Shown here: piece after piece, positions 1 to 10,692 of the stretch | Layout: each line of letters begins with the position of its first letter | Numbering within the stretch: position 1 is the stretch's first letter | Assembly: GCA_015039315.1 (NCBI GenBank) | Contig: WIDE01000205.1 | Location: forward strand, 1 to 27,843 | Length of the DNA stretch: 27,843 bases | Direction: 5' to 3' | Origin: Clavulina sp. PMI_390 | Taxonomy: Eukaryota; Basidiomycota; Agaricomycetes; Cantharellales; Hydnaceae | Notes under the pieces: generated by a model | The model's input: only the letters and a program-made list of their open reading frames with translations | Databases searched by the model: none | What the model was told of the DNA's origin: nothing | Position numbers and translations under genes: made by a program

Positions 1-1860
1 TCCAGCGAGGTGCTCGCTCTGTTGAGAGTAGCTCATGTTAAACATCTGGTAGGTAAGGCTCTCGAGCCAATTTTGTATAGCTTCGGTTCGTACAACTATC
101 CCAGCGAGCTTCTGGCGAACTACGGCCTGTTCAAGAAGTGGTTTTCCAAAGGCCTTGCGTTGGTGAGCCCACCTGCAGGAGAATTCAATTGACATCTAAG
201 TCGGCGGCTACATTGTAACTAATAATCGGCGTACTTGAAATATTCCTCCATCGCGAGGGGATGTGAACGCGCGGACCCACAGCACAATAGCCATCTAGAC
301 GAACCACCATGAAGTCAGCGCACGGGTCCCTCAAACCTAAGAAACACGTACCGCTCGTGATCAAAGTTGATAAGGACAATGATGAGGCCCTTATCTTCTT
401 TGCCAAGCATGTGACTAGAGGGAACCTGGACGTTGTCAAATGTAATGAAAGCCATCCCAGCTGAGGTCGAATAGGAAGTTTTGATCAAATTCGTCTCAAT
501 CCCTGGGCCTCGCTCGACAAGGAAAACAGTCAGGCCCTTCTTCGTCTTGCCCGCAATAGTGAAGTAGTAGGAGAAATGGCCGTTCGTAATCCACCTCGAA
601 GAGATCAGGTAAGTAGTTCATCTCGTGCCTAGCTGCATGATCGACCTTCCGAGTACTTTTTAGTACGATTGATAGTCCAGTAAGAACCATCCTTAGGTTT
701 GGTTGCGGTACACCTGGCTTTCGGCGTGAGAGGATGTGGTGTTGACAAGATAATAGTGATTCGCGTACTTGATTCCTGCAACATCCGAACCAGTAAAAGC
801 CTCGCTTACCGCCAGTGAAGTGAACTTCCTGCCGAATAAGATGTCTGGCACAACCTTCTCCTTCATCTCGGCACTTCCGAAGTTGATCACCTGAATAATC
901 GAAATATAAGCACCATGGAACCTTCCTTACATTACTCTCACACACACCTGAGGCAAGCCAATGAGCATCCCACCCTAATAACGAGGCTCGATAAGAGAAA
1001 GTATGGTGATCCCCCAATGAGCTCTCACATTAGATCCATCAGCATAACCGCGGGTTTTGATTCGCGTATACTCCTGCGTGAGGATCAATTCATGGGAGTA
1101 ATCAGACTATTTGCAGTTGAGGTTAGCGCCGCCTAAAGTCGTAATGGCAATAGCAGTTACCTCTTCTTCCTTAAAAGCCCCTCAGCTAGTGTCATGGCCT
1201 TCAGGTGTTCGCCAGGCCCTAATCGCATAGCAAGCAACCCATATTTACCAGAAATATGAAGGTCAAGAGGCAGTACGAGCAGCTAAGAAATTTCATACGC
1301 TTGAGCTTCGACTTTGGAAATGGCGGGACACTTCCCGTCCTCCTTGCGGAGAGCCGCATCCTCCATCAGATGCTCCGCTACAAATCTGCGCATCTAGCTT
1401 TGGAACTCGCGATAATTCTCAGTAAAGTCAGGGGAGTAGGGCCTCTGGATAAGGCAACCAGGCTCTCCGTACGGCAGCTGGCTCAAGCCACCTAGCTTCG
1501 GTGTGGGGACCAGTTCTTTTTGGCCCGCGACGGTCCTGATCTGTAACCGCGCATAACGGGGATTCAAGAGGACTTTGTGCCTATGCAGGCCGAAGAAAGC
1601 ATCGGTGGCATCTTTACCAGCCACTTCCACATCAAGGAGAACGCTAAAACCACCAGGATGGATGTTTGAAAACTTTGACAGGTCAAAACCTTACTGTCGA
1701 TAATCACCCATCGTTCACCGGGTGTGTTGTGCTGTATATTGATCAAGTCAAAGCACATCAGTGAGTCTGTTGACCAAGAGAAGTCATGCGGAGAGTGAGG
1801 AATAAGGGTGTGTAGTTTACAAACTTTTTCAATTTCGTCCAGAGAGTGCGCTGTAAGCAT
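1..1860 (-). pseudogene. Decayed acyl-CoA dehydrogenase with N-terminal cytochrome b5 domain (partial)
   Basis: The minus strand encodes, in order, a cytochrome b5 haem motif (HPGG, near 1660) and acyl-CoA dehydrogenase segments: AMRLGPGEHL, VINFGS...VVPDILFGRKF, SEAFTGSDVAG, WITNG, DHER and KAFGKPL. The ATG at 1858-1860 begins a 12-codon exon (1825-1860). Further exons splice cleanly at about 769-890, 657-713, 352-594, 235-294 and 1-172, so this was an ordinary spliced gene. An intact copy would bind haem and FAD and oxidise acyl-CoA thioesters. It looks dead. One base is missing just before DLSKF (about 1684-1689). A TAG lies in frame at 1394-1396, within FQS-stop-MRRF. A second one-base loss is needed near 1169-1175. 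A splice acceptor near 1255 seems lost. The exons downstream of DVAG remain clean, so decay is recent or the assembly has errors. The 3' end lies outside the window. Confidence 0.8.
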
Positions 1861-2496
1861 GGCCGCCGAGAATCAAGGTGGGTGGATGAGTCACGACAGT
1901 TCGCCTTAAACCGACCCTTTATAGCATGAATAGATTGGCGAGTGTCTCAGGCGCGCATGCTAGGCCGCAGAGAGACACGGACCCCAGGTCAGTGATCAGC
2001 GAATCGCTCCCCGAGGCCAGGAGTCTATTCCCAATAGAACGGCCGTCATAGAGAGACTTTTGTGAGCGAGAGCAGTTGTCGAAAATGGCTCCAAGCCCAT
2101 TTCGTGTCGCGTATGGATCTATTAGTATTCTTTTTTTGGAACTAGAGGTTGGCTTCGCTTGGTGCGCAATCCTTCACCTCCTTCGTTTGCTCGATCCCCG
2201 GATCGAGGTGTGGTTCACGTGCCCCTGTTGAAGGTAATTTATCACCCCGAGCGAGTCAGAATATCGGCGAGTTTGGCTGGCTGTCGCCTCTTGTATGGGA
2301 GGAATTGTGCGAAGGCTACCACCATTACACCGATCTCAAGAGCCAGCAGTGAATAACGGGTCAGGCATATTTCCCCCTTTTTTGATCTCGAAGGACTCGA
2401 TTGAAGTTCAACTCGAAGTTGGAGTGGGAGGTGGTCACGTGCGGCGTTGGCGCCAACATCTCCACACCCCAACATTACAACCCCAATACATCAGCA
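1861..2496. promoter_or_regulatory. Intergenic region between acyl-CoA dehydrogenase remnant and MYND gene 1
   Basis: No convincing gene was found here. The two flanking genes are divergent, so both promoters should lie in this stretch. The octamer TCACGTGC, which contains the E-box CACGTG, occurs twice (CACGTG at 2216-2221 and 2436-2441). A perfect inverted repeat with 8-bp arms and a 2-nt centre lies at 2190-2207 (CTCGATCC/GGATCGAG). A protein binding here is inferred from motif form only. Confidence 0.4.
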
Positions 2497-4298
2497 ATGA
2501 TAAAAGACGAAGATGCTGCCCGCGAACTTATCTGCTATTCCCTTGGCCCGCTCGCCCGACGTCTTGGAGGGAAGCACTCGAAGACTGAAAGCATGACTTT
2601 CCGCAAAGCGGCCTGTATCTGCCTTGACCTCTCCGACATTATCGAACTCAAACACGAAAAGGATATAAAAGTCGTCATGAAAGAACTCATAGATACCCAA
2701 TTCACTCGCAAATTCGTTCAGGTCACAATCCAAGTCGCCTCCTTTACTGCTCGCAGTGACCTCTCGAAACCTGGAGTCCTGTTTTCGGTCAGCAGTTATC
2801 TATGCTATCCCACAGCAACATCTCTTTCTAACATCTCTTCTATATAGACGCCCATATATTGGTATCTGCTTCTAGTACTTGCCCAACTCAGCGCTCTATT
2901 TGATAAGGCGAACGATTGCTGTCAATCAGATGCCTTGAATCGGGAATCGGCTGTGTTGCTGAACGGGGCTTACATTCTGGCACCAATATGGCGAAAAGAT
3001 GAAAACATTTATCGAAAATTTCAGTCTCTCAGTGGGAATGTTCCAGGGCAGCATTTGCTAGTCCAGAATATCATATCCAGCGCCTGCATGGTCTTTCCAC
3101 GCGCTAATTTCAGTGGGAAGCCGCACCACAGGTTCGTACCTTGGTAGTATGAATGGAAAAACAACGTAGAACTGATATTTTTCAGGCTTTCCTTCCTCGT
3201 CGATTCTCTCTCTGTTCTGTTGCGGGTCAGATTCTCAATTGTTGATGCTTCAACCGATACGCCATCACCAGAGACTCTTAAGATCAATACTACCGGACTC
3301 GCCGTCTACTCCAAGGCTCTTATGTGCTGGCCTGATCGTCAATGTCTGGCTGAAGGGTTCGACCTCGAGCAGTGGGCATCCCGCCCGCACCACGATATCG
3401 TCTCCCACTTCCTTCGTAGTGCTGCTGACTCGAGTCTCGAGAACGGACAGAACTATCGCTCGCGGGAAATCGCCATTCTAGCTCGATTCATCGTGGTGGA
3501 CCATGGTCTCGACATGATATGCGCACTTGCTGAGCTGGATTACCTCACACCATCAATCTCTTATGCGAAGAAAACACTTCCAAGTCTCGTGGCGGCTGTT
3601 GATGATGATCTAGAGAATGAATTCAGAGTTTTGATGGCGTCTTGGGGTCTATTATTTCTGAGTTCCAAGTTTATGAGAGTACATCATCGTCTCGCGGAGA
3701 CCATGCTCGAATTGGGATTCTTGTTTCTTGTGGAAGCTGGATCAAGAGTTTTGACTGATGAGGGCAGACGACATGGCGAGTTCTCTCTTTTCCTCTCGAG
3801 CCCGCCTTCTCCGCAGGACTGATGGCGGAATAACTCTCAGTGGCCAACATCTCAGAGAGGCTGATCCAAGCGCTTCAAGAAGCGCTAGCTCTTGGAGCAG
3901 ATTCTCATCTTCAAAATATAACTTCTCAAATCGTTCTTATCAGCTCCCGAACAGAGGCTGATCCATCAGCACATGTGGCCGCGAAGCAAATGTGGGGCCG
4001 TCTCGCTAGGCAAGCGGAGGAGCTAGCACGAAACTCATCAATTGAGATACTCGTACCACCGCCAATGTCTATCTGCGGACTGCCTGGTTGTACCTCTCTT
4101 GATTCAGCTGAACTTCGTTGTAAACGATGCAAGCAACAGTGCTATTGTTCTACCGAGTGTCAGAAGCCGTGCGTCCCTCCTACTTTCCTATCCTTTGTAG
4201 CTGCTCGATCCGCGCTAAGATTGATTCCTATCACTCTCCTTCGTTCTCTTAGGGACTGGCGTCGGCACAAGAAATTCTGCAAGGCAGCTGAGGAATAG
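2497..4298 (+). CDS. MYND-type zinc-finger protein (MYND gene 1)
   Basis: Five exons: 2497-2787, 2848-3131, 3186-3775, 3841-4168 and 4253-4298, giving about 512 aa. The first 460 residues are mostly helical with no domain I recognise. Residues about 467-507 form a MYND zinc finger, with ligands in CGLPGC, CKRC, CYCSTEC and DWRRHKKFC. MYND domains bind proteins, often proline-rich peptides, so a scaffold or regulatory role is possible, but the real function is unknown. Intron phases 0, 2, 1, 2 match those of the three MYND paralogues at 12.3-19.2 kb, which shows common ancestry despite low identity. Intron 3 appears to use a GC donor (GCGAGT at 3776); with it the frame and phase match the paralogues, while a GT at 3780 would need a poor acceptor at 3859. 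The ATG at 2497 is the first in frame; a slightly longer N-terminus is not excluded. Confidence 0.75.
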
Positions 4299-4715
4299 AA
4301 TATTCGCGAACCAATAAGCAGCCCCGCATTTCGTGACAGAACCTCTTCCAAACTCAATCCATGTACACTGTACCTCCACCTAGTAACTTCGAATTCTTGT
4401 TGTATGTTGAAGATCGTGCGAGCTTGACAGGATTTCTTGAGATATTACTTGCGCCTGAAGGGGAAGTAGTCGCCAGCGGTCTGGATTATGATGAAACGCG
4501 ACGTCGTCTCCCGGATTAGCATCCACACAGTTCAGATGTCGGCTTGAGGAGAGTTCGCTAGCTACGATGATCGCACTACTGGCAGTGAGAGACTCGGTTA
4601 TTTTTGTTTCGAAAGCATGAATGCATTATGTTGCATTGAAAGCGAAAGCGAGTAAACAAGATGGAGCAGAAACAAAAACAATGACAACAAAGTATAGATA
4701 TTTAAGTTTGGCTGT
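4299..4715. other. Convergent intergenic spacer
   Basis: This is the spacer between the 3' ends of MYND gene 1 and the short-chain dehydrogenase. It should hold both 3' UTRs. No ORF, repeat or RNA gene could be supported. Confidence 0.5.
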
Positions 4716-6151
4716 TCACCAGTTCTCGTGTGCAGGACGAAGATCTGCGCAAAGAGAATGATCGAGAATATATCAGCAGGGTTGTTCATACGATATTCGA
4801 AACAGAGAGAGAAAGAAAGAAAGGGAAGGGAAAGGTTTCGTACCGATTTCGAACGTCCATGCTTGACGATCTTGGTGAGCAAGATACCAGTATGCCTACA
4901 TAGAACGAATAAAATGAGTTACGATCGCTACGCGAGAAGACGAAAAATGAAGACCCACCTTGGCGATGCTTGCAGGGTCCAATCGGACATCGGGGTTCTT
5001 GGCCCACTCGGGGTTACCCCACAACCTCGTCGTGATCTTGGTCATGACTAGCGATACGTGAATTATAGTCAGCCCTTTCCTATTCCGGATATAACACGGG
5101 TGGAAGAATGGGGGAATGACTCACTGGTCCCGTCAATGATGGCATGCGACACATGGATGTTCTGCTTGCCAAACTCCTTGTTGAGACTCTGTGCAAGACC
5201 ACGAACACCGTGCTTCCCGGCAGCGAACGCCGCGAAGCCGGGGTTCCCTCGCCATGCCGAAGTGGCAGAACTGTTCAGAGAGGTAGAAAGGTAATGTGAG
5301 CGTAGTTTACAGAGAATAATAGGAAAGGAAGGCGACGTACGTGAAGATGAGAGACCCGCGCGCGCCGAGCTCGTTGATCTCGTTCTTCCTGAACTCGAGG
5401 ATCGCACAACGAGCAAAGGCAAATCCACCATAGATGTTCACAGTGACACTAGAGTCTGTAGAAGTAGTTTAGTATAATATCACTACGAGTATCATGATGA
5501 TTCACGCACCGATATCCTCTTGCGAGAGCTCCAAGAAGGGCCGATCTACTCGGTGCCCGCTGTTGTACACAGCAACCCTAACCTCCGCACCAGGCCAAAA
5601 CGCCTTGATCTCCTCAAAGACACGCTCGATCTCCTCGCGCGAGTACTCCTTGATGGCGAATGGTGCGGCGCCTTGTTCAGGTGTGAGTGAGTACTTGGTG
5701 TTGATTTCTTTGGCCGCTGAGGCGAGCGACTCGGCGTGGCGCGCAATGAGAGCAACGCGGTAGCCGTTCTGGGCGAATTGATGGCTATATGTGCATGCAT
5801 ATGTATCCAGTATAATATTAGTAGTAAAGTCAAGGAAAGGTTTTTGGTTGTGCGGTGGGTCGATTGGTCAGTGCGCCGGCGACTAATGTAACAAGCAGCC
5901 CCGACTTACGCAGTGGCGTTTCCGGTACCTAGAACGTATGAAGAGATGAAGAGTGCAAGCTTAAGGTCAGAAACGGCGTGTAATGTGGCTTTATGGACGG
6001 GGTATGAAACGTACCGGTCCCAGAGCCTACTCCGCATACGACGAGCAGTGGCTGAAATGAAGCACCAATGAGTAAATAAGGTTCTCGCCTATTTTCGTAG
6101 CTTCTGCTAGCCCACCTTTTGGGCGTACTTGGGGACGTTTTCAATCGGCAT
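4716..6151 (-). CDS. Short-chain dehydrogenase/reductase-like protein
   Basis: Nine exons on the minus strand: 6116-6151, 6015-6051, 5910-5928, 5510-5784, 5341-5455, 5125-5270, 4959-5047, 4844-4895 and 4716-4744. They give 265 aa in an unbroken frame. Residues about 15-27 form a Rossmann motif (VVCGVGSGTGTG), followed by GYRVALIAR typical of NAD(P) binding. VYNSGH matches the NNAG region, and SATSA holds the usual serine. The active-site segment reads FAAFAAGKHGVRGLAQS. The lysine (about K180) is present but the usual tyrosine four residues earlier is phenylalanine (F176). The C-terminus DLRPAHENW is typical of this fungal and bacterial subfamily. NAD(P) binding is therefore likely, but classical dehydrogenase chemistry is doubtful. 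Exon 3 is only 19 nt. The substrate is unknown. Confidence 0.88.
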
Positions 6152-6716
6152 CGTGGTAGGTGTTTAGTAGAGGGGTTAGGTCGTTGGTGGAAGAGAGAAT
6201 GAAAGGTGGGAGTGCGGCGGTGGTGGGAGAGTGGTGGTGGTAGTAGTGGTCAAGATTCGAAAGCACGACGACACTCGGTTATAAAGAGCAGAGGAGAAGC
6301 CGGTCACCTGCCTTATCCGTAGCCCGATAGCAACTACGAATTCCGTTCTATTCGCAATGTCTAGACCGGATTGCGATCCGCTAGGTCCGAGTCGAGCGTG
6401 GGTCCTCAGTCAACCTCATCGCAGAGGAGTCACGAACACTGTTCGCCGGTAGTCCCGGCTTTCTTTCGTCGCGAGCTCAGCTAAGCAGTTCCTACACTCC
6501 TCGGTCTAAATAGGGGACGCATACTCCACGTCACGCGACCATTTCCCTTGCATTCAGTCAATTTGGAGGTTGTGTCACACACGCCGTGACATCCTCACTC
6601 ACACAAGCTTTGCTGGCAGTAACAAGCCTGCAACCTTCGTTCACCTTCCTTCCTTACCTTTCTGTTTGTGATTTCTCTCTTCGGTTGAAGGAGTCATCCT
6701 ACTCTACTCCACAAAA
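6152..6716. promoter_or_regulatory. Divergent promoter region between SDR and TRAP-alpha genes
   Basis: The 565 nt between two divergent start codons must carry both promoters. TATAAA occurs at 6280-6285 on the plus strand, but it is 430 nt from the TRAP-alpha ATG, so its use is uncertain. A short GGT/TAG-rich stretch lies at about 6217-6250. The last 100 nt before 6717 are pyrimidine-rich, as is common before fungal start codons. No gene was seen. Confidence 0.45.
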
Positions 6717-7991
6717 ATGAAGTCATTTATCACCGGTGCTGCTGCCGTTCTCCTCGCGTCGTCCTCGCTCGTTTCTGCTGCGTTGTTTGGCGGCTCCTCT
6801 GCTGCTGCCACCAGGGACGTCGAAGTCACTGCCGCGTTCCCTGCCACCAACGCGTTCTCTCGTGAGTCGCTCGCTTCTTGGATAGTCGATGCAGAGCAGA
6901 AGGCTAATGCAAAGTGATTTCGTGGGCATTCTTGCAGACGTCACCAACGGGCAGAACAACGTCATCAACGTGTAGGTTTTCTCTACTCGTGATCTGCATA
7001 TTTCATCCATGTTTCCCCTCTCACACTGTTTCCTTTTTGTATACGCCAGTTTGATTAACAACAAGGAGGATGTTGAGATTGACCTCAAGAAAATCTTTGG
7101 TGCATTCAAGGATGCCAACAGCAACGCATTCGTGCAGAACGTGAGTCTTCTAGTCACCATCTATTTAAAGGCATATCCGTGTTATTGACTGCCCTTAATC
7201 TGTTGCATCCCTAACTGAATGATCGTGTTGGCCATTGGACACCTCGCAGTCCACAACTGCTGTCTACAAGTCTACCGTGGGCGCCAGGCAGAAGACCACG
7301 ATCCCTTATACTTTCTACAGCGAGTGCGTACTCTTCTCTCGTCCGACTACCCAGACCATTACTCACTAGTCTTGCTTTCCCTTCATAGGCAAAAGGTACA
7401 TATTGACCATGCACATGACACAGGGTACATAGCATCTCACCATGAACACCTTATCTCTCTTTGTTAGACTGGTGATGTGAGGCTCAACATCTGGGTTGAG
7501 TACACCGTTGGTGGGCAACCCTACACCTCCCAGGCCTTCGATTCCGTCGTCTCTGTTGTCGAGCAGCCCGCCAGCTGGTTCGATCCCCTCCTGTACGTTT
7601 CTTTCCCCGCCGTCCCCCCACCTTTGCATTTTGCAAGTTCCACCTTCATTTACTGACCAAATATCTGCATGTCTACCACTCTCTCCTTTGGTTACCTTTG
7701 TGAAAATACAGGATCCTCACCTACCTCATCATCCTCGTCACCGTGGGCGGTTCCGGCTACCTCACCTACGTCTCTTTCTTCCCTCCACCCAAGAAGTCCA
7801 AGTCGATCCCTACTCCTTCGGCACCCGTTGATGTCAAGGCTACTAGCTCTTCCACTGGCTACCAAGAGGAGTGGATCCCTGATCACATCCTCAAGACTCG
7901 CAAGGGCGGTAAGGGTGCTGCTTCCGGTATGAGCAGTGGAGACGAGAGCGGGGCTGAGAGCGCTGGTGGCAAGAAGAAGAGCCGCAAGTAA
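6717..7991 (+). CDS. Translocon-associated protein alpha subunit (TRAP-alpha / Irc22 family)
   Basis: Seven exons: 6717-6861, 6938-6971, 7050-7140, 7250-7323, 7389-7395, 7468-7592 and 7712-7991, giving 251 aa. Residues 1-21 are a signal peptide (MKSFITGAAAVLLASSSLVSA). The lumenal part holds the TRAP-alpha fold, with conserved runs such as QNNVINVLINN, IPYTFYSE and QAFDSVVSVVE. One membrane helix follows at about residues 159-180 (LILTYLIILVTVGGSGYLTY). A cytosolic tail ends in the basic run KKKSRK. The protein sits in the ER membrane and helps the Sec61 channel handle some signal sequences. Exon 5 is a 7-nt microexon, required to keep the frame between FYSE and TGDVRLNIWVEY. The next gene lies 457 nt downstream on the same strand. 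Confidence 0.9.
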
Positions 7992-8448
7992 GCGATGCAA
8001 GGGATATGTTTCCTCTCCCCTTTGTGGATGGGATGTTGTGGGCGAACACCCTTGAGGGGGAAAAGGAATCAAAAGTGGGGTTGTTATTGGCACTATACAT
8101 CATAGTTCTTCTCCCTTAGTGCCACCTGTTTAGTCTATCTTGCCTAATGATTGACGTCGCTGCCCTGCCTCACCCCAGCTCGCTGTTTCGGAAGCCGTTG
8201 AGCTACCTACCTATCTATATACGCGATTTCAGGTCTGTTATAGTACTGTAAGTGTGCGTCGATACCTCTCTGCAACTGTGCTGTTATATTTCAAAACCTT
8301 CACTTAAGCATATGATGGTCTCGCTCGCTCCCAGTCTGGCCGGCTGGCAGGTGTGAAGTCATCTCGAACATGATGTTCGGTGCGACTCTACAAATTCTTC
8401 CTCTCTCGGTAATCATCTCCTAAGCACCTTCTCTCTTTGCTATACCCT
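7992..8448. other. Intergenic region, TRAP-alpha 3' UTR and ABHD11-like promoter
   Basis: No coding sequence could be supported here. The left part should be the TRAP-alpha 3' UTR. The right part (about 8380-8448) is CT-rich, consistent with a fungal core promoter and leader. Confidence 0.4.
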
Positions 8449-10130
8449 ATGTCTATAGCTTCAAGATCGAAGCGGCTTCTCGGAAGGGCTAATGCTCTCA
8501 ACACTACTAGACTCAATGCCCTCGCTTCGTCATCTTCGTCACGCTTGAGCCCTCCTTCTGCCCGCGGTGTGATTCACCACCAACGGCGCACCTTCGCTTC
8601 GGCTCAAACTCAATATCAAGAGACCGGCCCAACTCACTGGGATCAACATCACCGAAATTATTCGACCGATGCTAATGAGACTGGAGATGTGGTGGAGCTC
8701 GCTTTTGAGAAGGCTGAGCCGAAGGATGGTGCTGGGAGAGGAAAGCCGGTTGTGGTGCTGCATGGACTATTGTGCGTTTATCAATCTACACATTTGTCCA
8801 TCATCTTAATTCCAATTTCCTTCTTGCTTCCCATATGTTCTCGCATGATGAACTGTACCTCGACGTACGTTCGACGTTTGGTCGGGATCCCTGCGCTTGT
8901 ATCCACGCACGCACATATCTCATCTATGCTGAATGCTCATTCTGGGCTGTAGTGGACAGAAACAAAACTGGAGGTCGCTGAGCCGCGCTATGGCAAAGTC
9001 CATGCACACGAACGTATACGCCGTCGTAAGTCAAAGCATTTTCTCTTCCAACCAAGACCCACCCATTCATCTCAATTCCTCGCAACTCCTCATTCTGCTG
9101 TGCTATTAACAGGACCTACGAAATCATGGAACGTCACCACATAACCCTCGAATGGACTACAACACCATGGCAGCAGATGTACGGCACTTCTTCAAGACGC
9201 ACGGACTTGAGGACGTCGTCTTGATCGGGCACTCGATGTAAGTTTCGGACCTTTCGGCTCCTCCCCCCGACAACGCACGAATAATGTATCTAATTCTCCA
9301 ATTCGTCGCTCCCTCTCCCACAACTAACCCCCACCACGTCGACAAAATGAACGGACGTCCAGGGGAGGAAAAGTTGCAGCCACACTCGCACTTGATCCGT
9401 CACTACCCTCCAATACCCTTTCGTCACTCGTCATTGCAGACATTACACCTCTCCGCTTCGGTCTCTCGACTGATTTCGCGCAGTATCTCGATGCTATGCA
9501 GGAGATCGAGCGTCAAGGTGTAAAGGATCAGAAGGGAGCCATGGCAATTATGGAGCAGCGTGGCCTGGTGAGCATTCCCTTCTTATTTGCACCTCCTCGA
9601 TTGATAAACTAACACCCGTTTTACCTCTCGTATGTTTCTCGCCTCCAGCCTTTGGAGATCCAACACTTCCTCCTCACAAACCTTGGTGGGCCCTCACCAG
9701 GCAGTAATGTCAGAAAGTTCCGCATCCCTCTCGACATACATTCCGATAACCTGCCGAACGCGGGAGATTTCCCCTACGCCCCAGGGGAGGCCAAGTACGA
9801 AGGGAGAACTATGGTTGTTCGAGGGTCTAAGAGCAAGTATGTTGCACCTTCAATTGTTATATAGGGTGACTGGATCTAGATCTGACGAGCCGTCCTATTG
9901 GATGGTCGCTAGGTACGTTCCGGATTCGAAACTTGACGAGTTCAGGAGTTTCTTCCCCAATATGCGCCTTGAGACACTGGATGCAGGCCACTGGGTACAT
10001 GCGGAAAGGTTCGTATTTTATTTTTTGTGTTGCATGTTCTACGCCTCGGTTGGATGCTAATGCCGTTTTGTCTCCTGGTAGGCCAAACGAGTTCCTTGGG
10101 ATTGTCAGGGACTTTGTCAAGACAGCCTAG
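8449..10130 (+). CDS. ABHD11-like alpha/beta hydrolase, probably mitochondrial
   Basis: Seven exons: 8449-8771, 8953-9025, 9113-9237, 9363-9567, 9649-9836, 9913-10008 and 10082-10130, giving 352 aa. The first 60 residues are rich in Arg and Ser with few acids, fitting a mitochondrial presequence. The hydrolase core begins with PVVVLHGLFGQKQNW (oxyanion loop HG). DLRNHGTSPH follows, then the nucleophile elbow GHSMGG with Ser at about residue 173. The catalytic His lies in DAGHWVHAERP (about residue 331). The family includes human ABHD11 and yeast Imo32 (YGR031w), mitochondrial serine hydrolases; ABHD11 supports the lipoylated 2-oxoglutarate dehydrogenase complex. The ATG at 8449 gives the presequence. 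The frame holds across all splice sites. The physiological substrate cannot be read from sequence. Confidence 0.9.
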
Positions 10131-10692
10131 ATCGAGAGGGCCTTCGTTTTCCCAAATATTGACGATATGTGTACTCAACTTCATTGAGGAGTGAGGATAT
10201 CATTATTTTAGATGGATGCTTGCTATAGATAAATTGCAGGCTCAGATTGATTACATGCTTACTGCATGTGTGAGTCAGCGCTACTACGATTCCTCCACAG
10301 TATTTTTGTTGGAGCACAGGATTATCGGCCCAAGTCATTGTCAAGAGCGTAACTGGATGGATAGAAATGAGTCAGCACGTATTCGTACCTCGGTGGCCGC
10401 GGACCCGAGAGTTGCTCCACGTGACCGCATTGACTTGACCTCATCACGAAGACCAAAAAATACAGTCCCGGCCCCGAGAGAGAGGTATAAAGTCTAGATA
10501 AATCTCGGGCAAGGACTTCACCAGCTAAATCACCCTTTTTCTCGTTTTTCAATCGCTTTCCTGGTTCATTTGGGATACCCCTATAGTCTGCATACATATA
10601 CGACTCGCCGATCCATTCAGCACACCCTAATACCCACCTCCACCATTAACACCACCCAACACTTGCACTTAGATCCAGAACAGCACATAGCC
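10131..10692 (+). promoter_or_regulatory. eIF6 upstream region with AP-1/Gcn4-like sites, E-box and TATA box
   Basis: No gene was found. TGAGTCAGC occurs twice (cores at 10271-10277 and 10368-10374), matching the Gcn4/AP-1 bZIP consensus. An E-box CACGTG lies at 10418-10423. TATAAA at 10486-10491 is 202 nt before the eIF6 ATG, a plausible distance for a fungal TATA box. The leader after it is CT-rich. The left 100 nt should be the hydrolase 3' UTR. Confidence 0.5.

Noticed and set aside
496..1017. Long minus-strand ORF of 173 codons
   Set aside because: It crosses several introns and exons of the acyl-CoA dehydrogenase remnant in the wrong frame; the family match lies in other frames.
3780..3859. 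GT-AG alternative for intron 3 of MYND gene 1
   Set aside because: It keeps a frame but needs a poor acceptor (CAGAGAG) and phase 2, unlike phase 1 in the three paralogues; the GC-AG model fits better.
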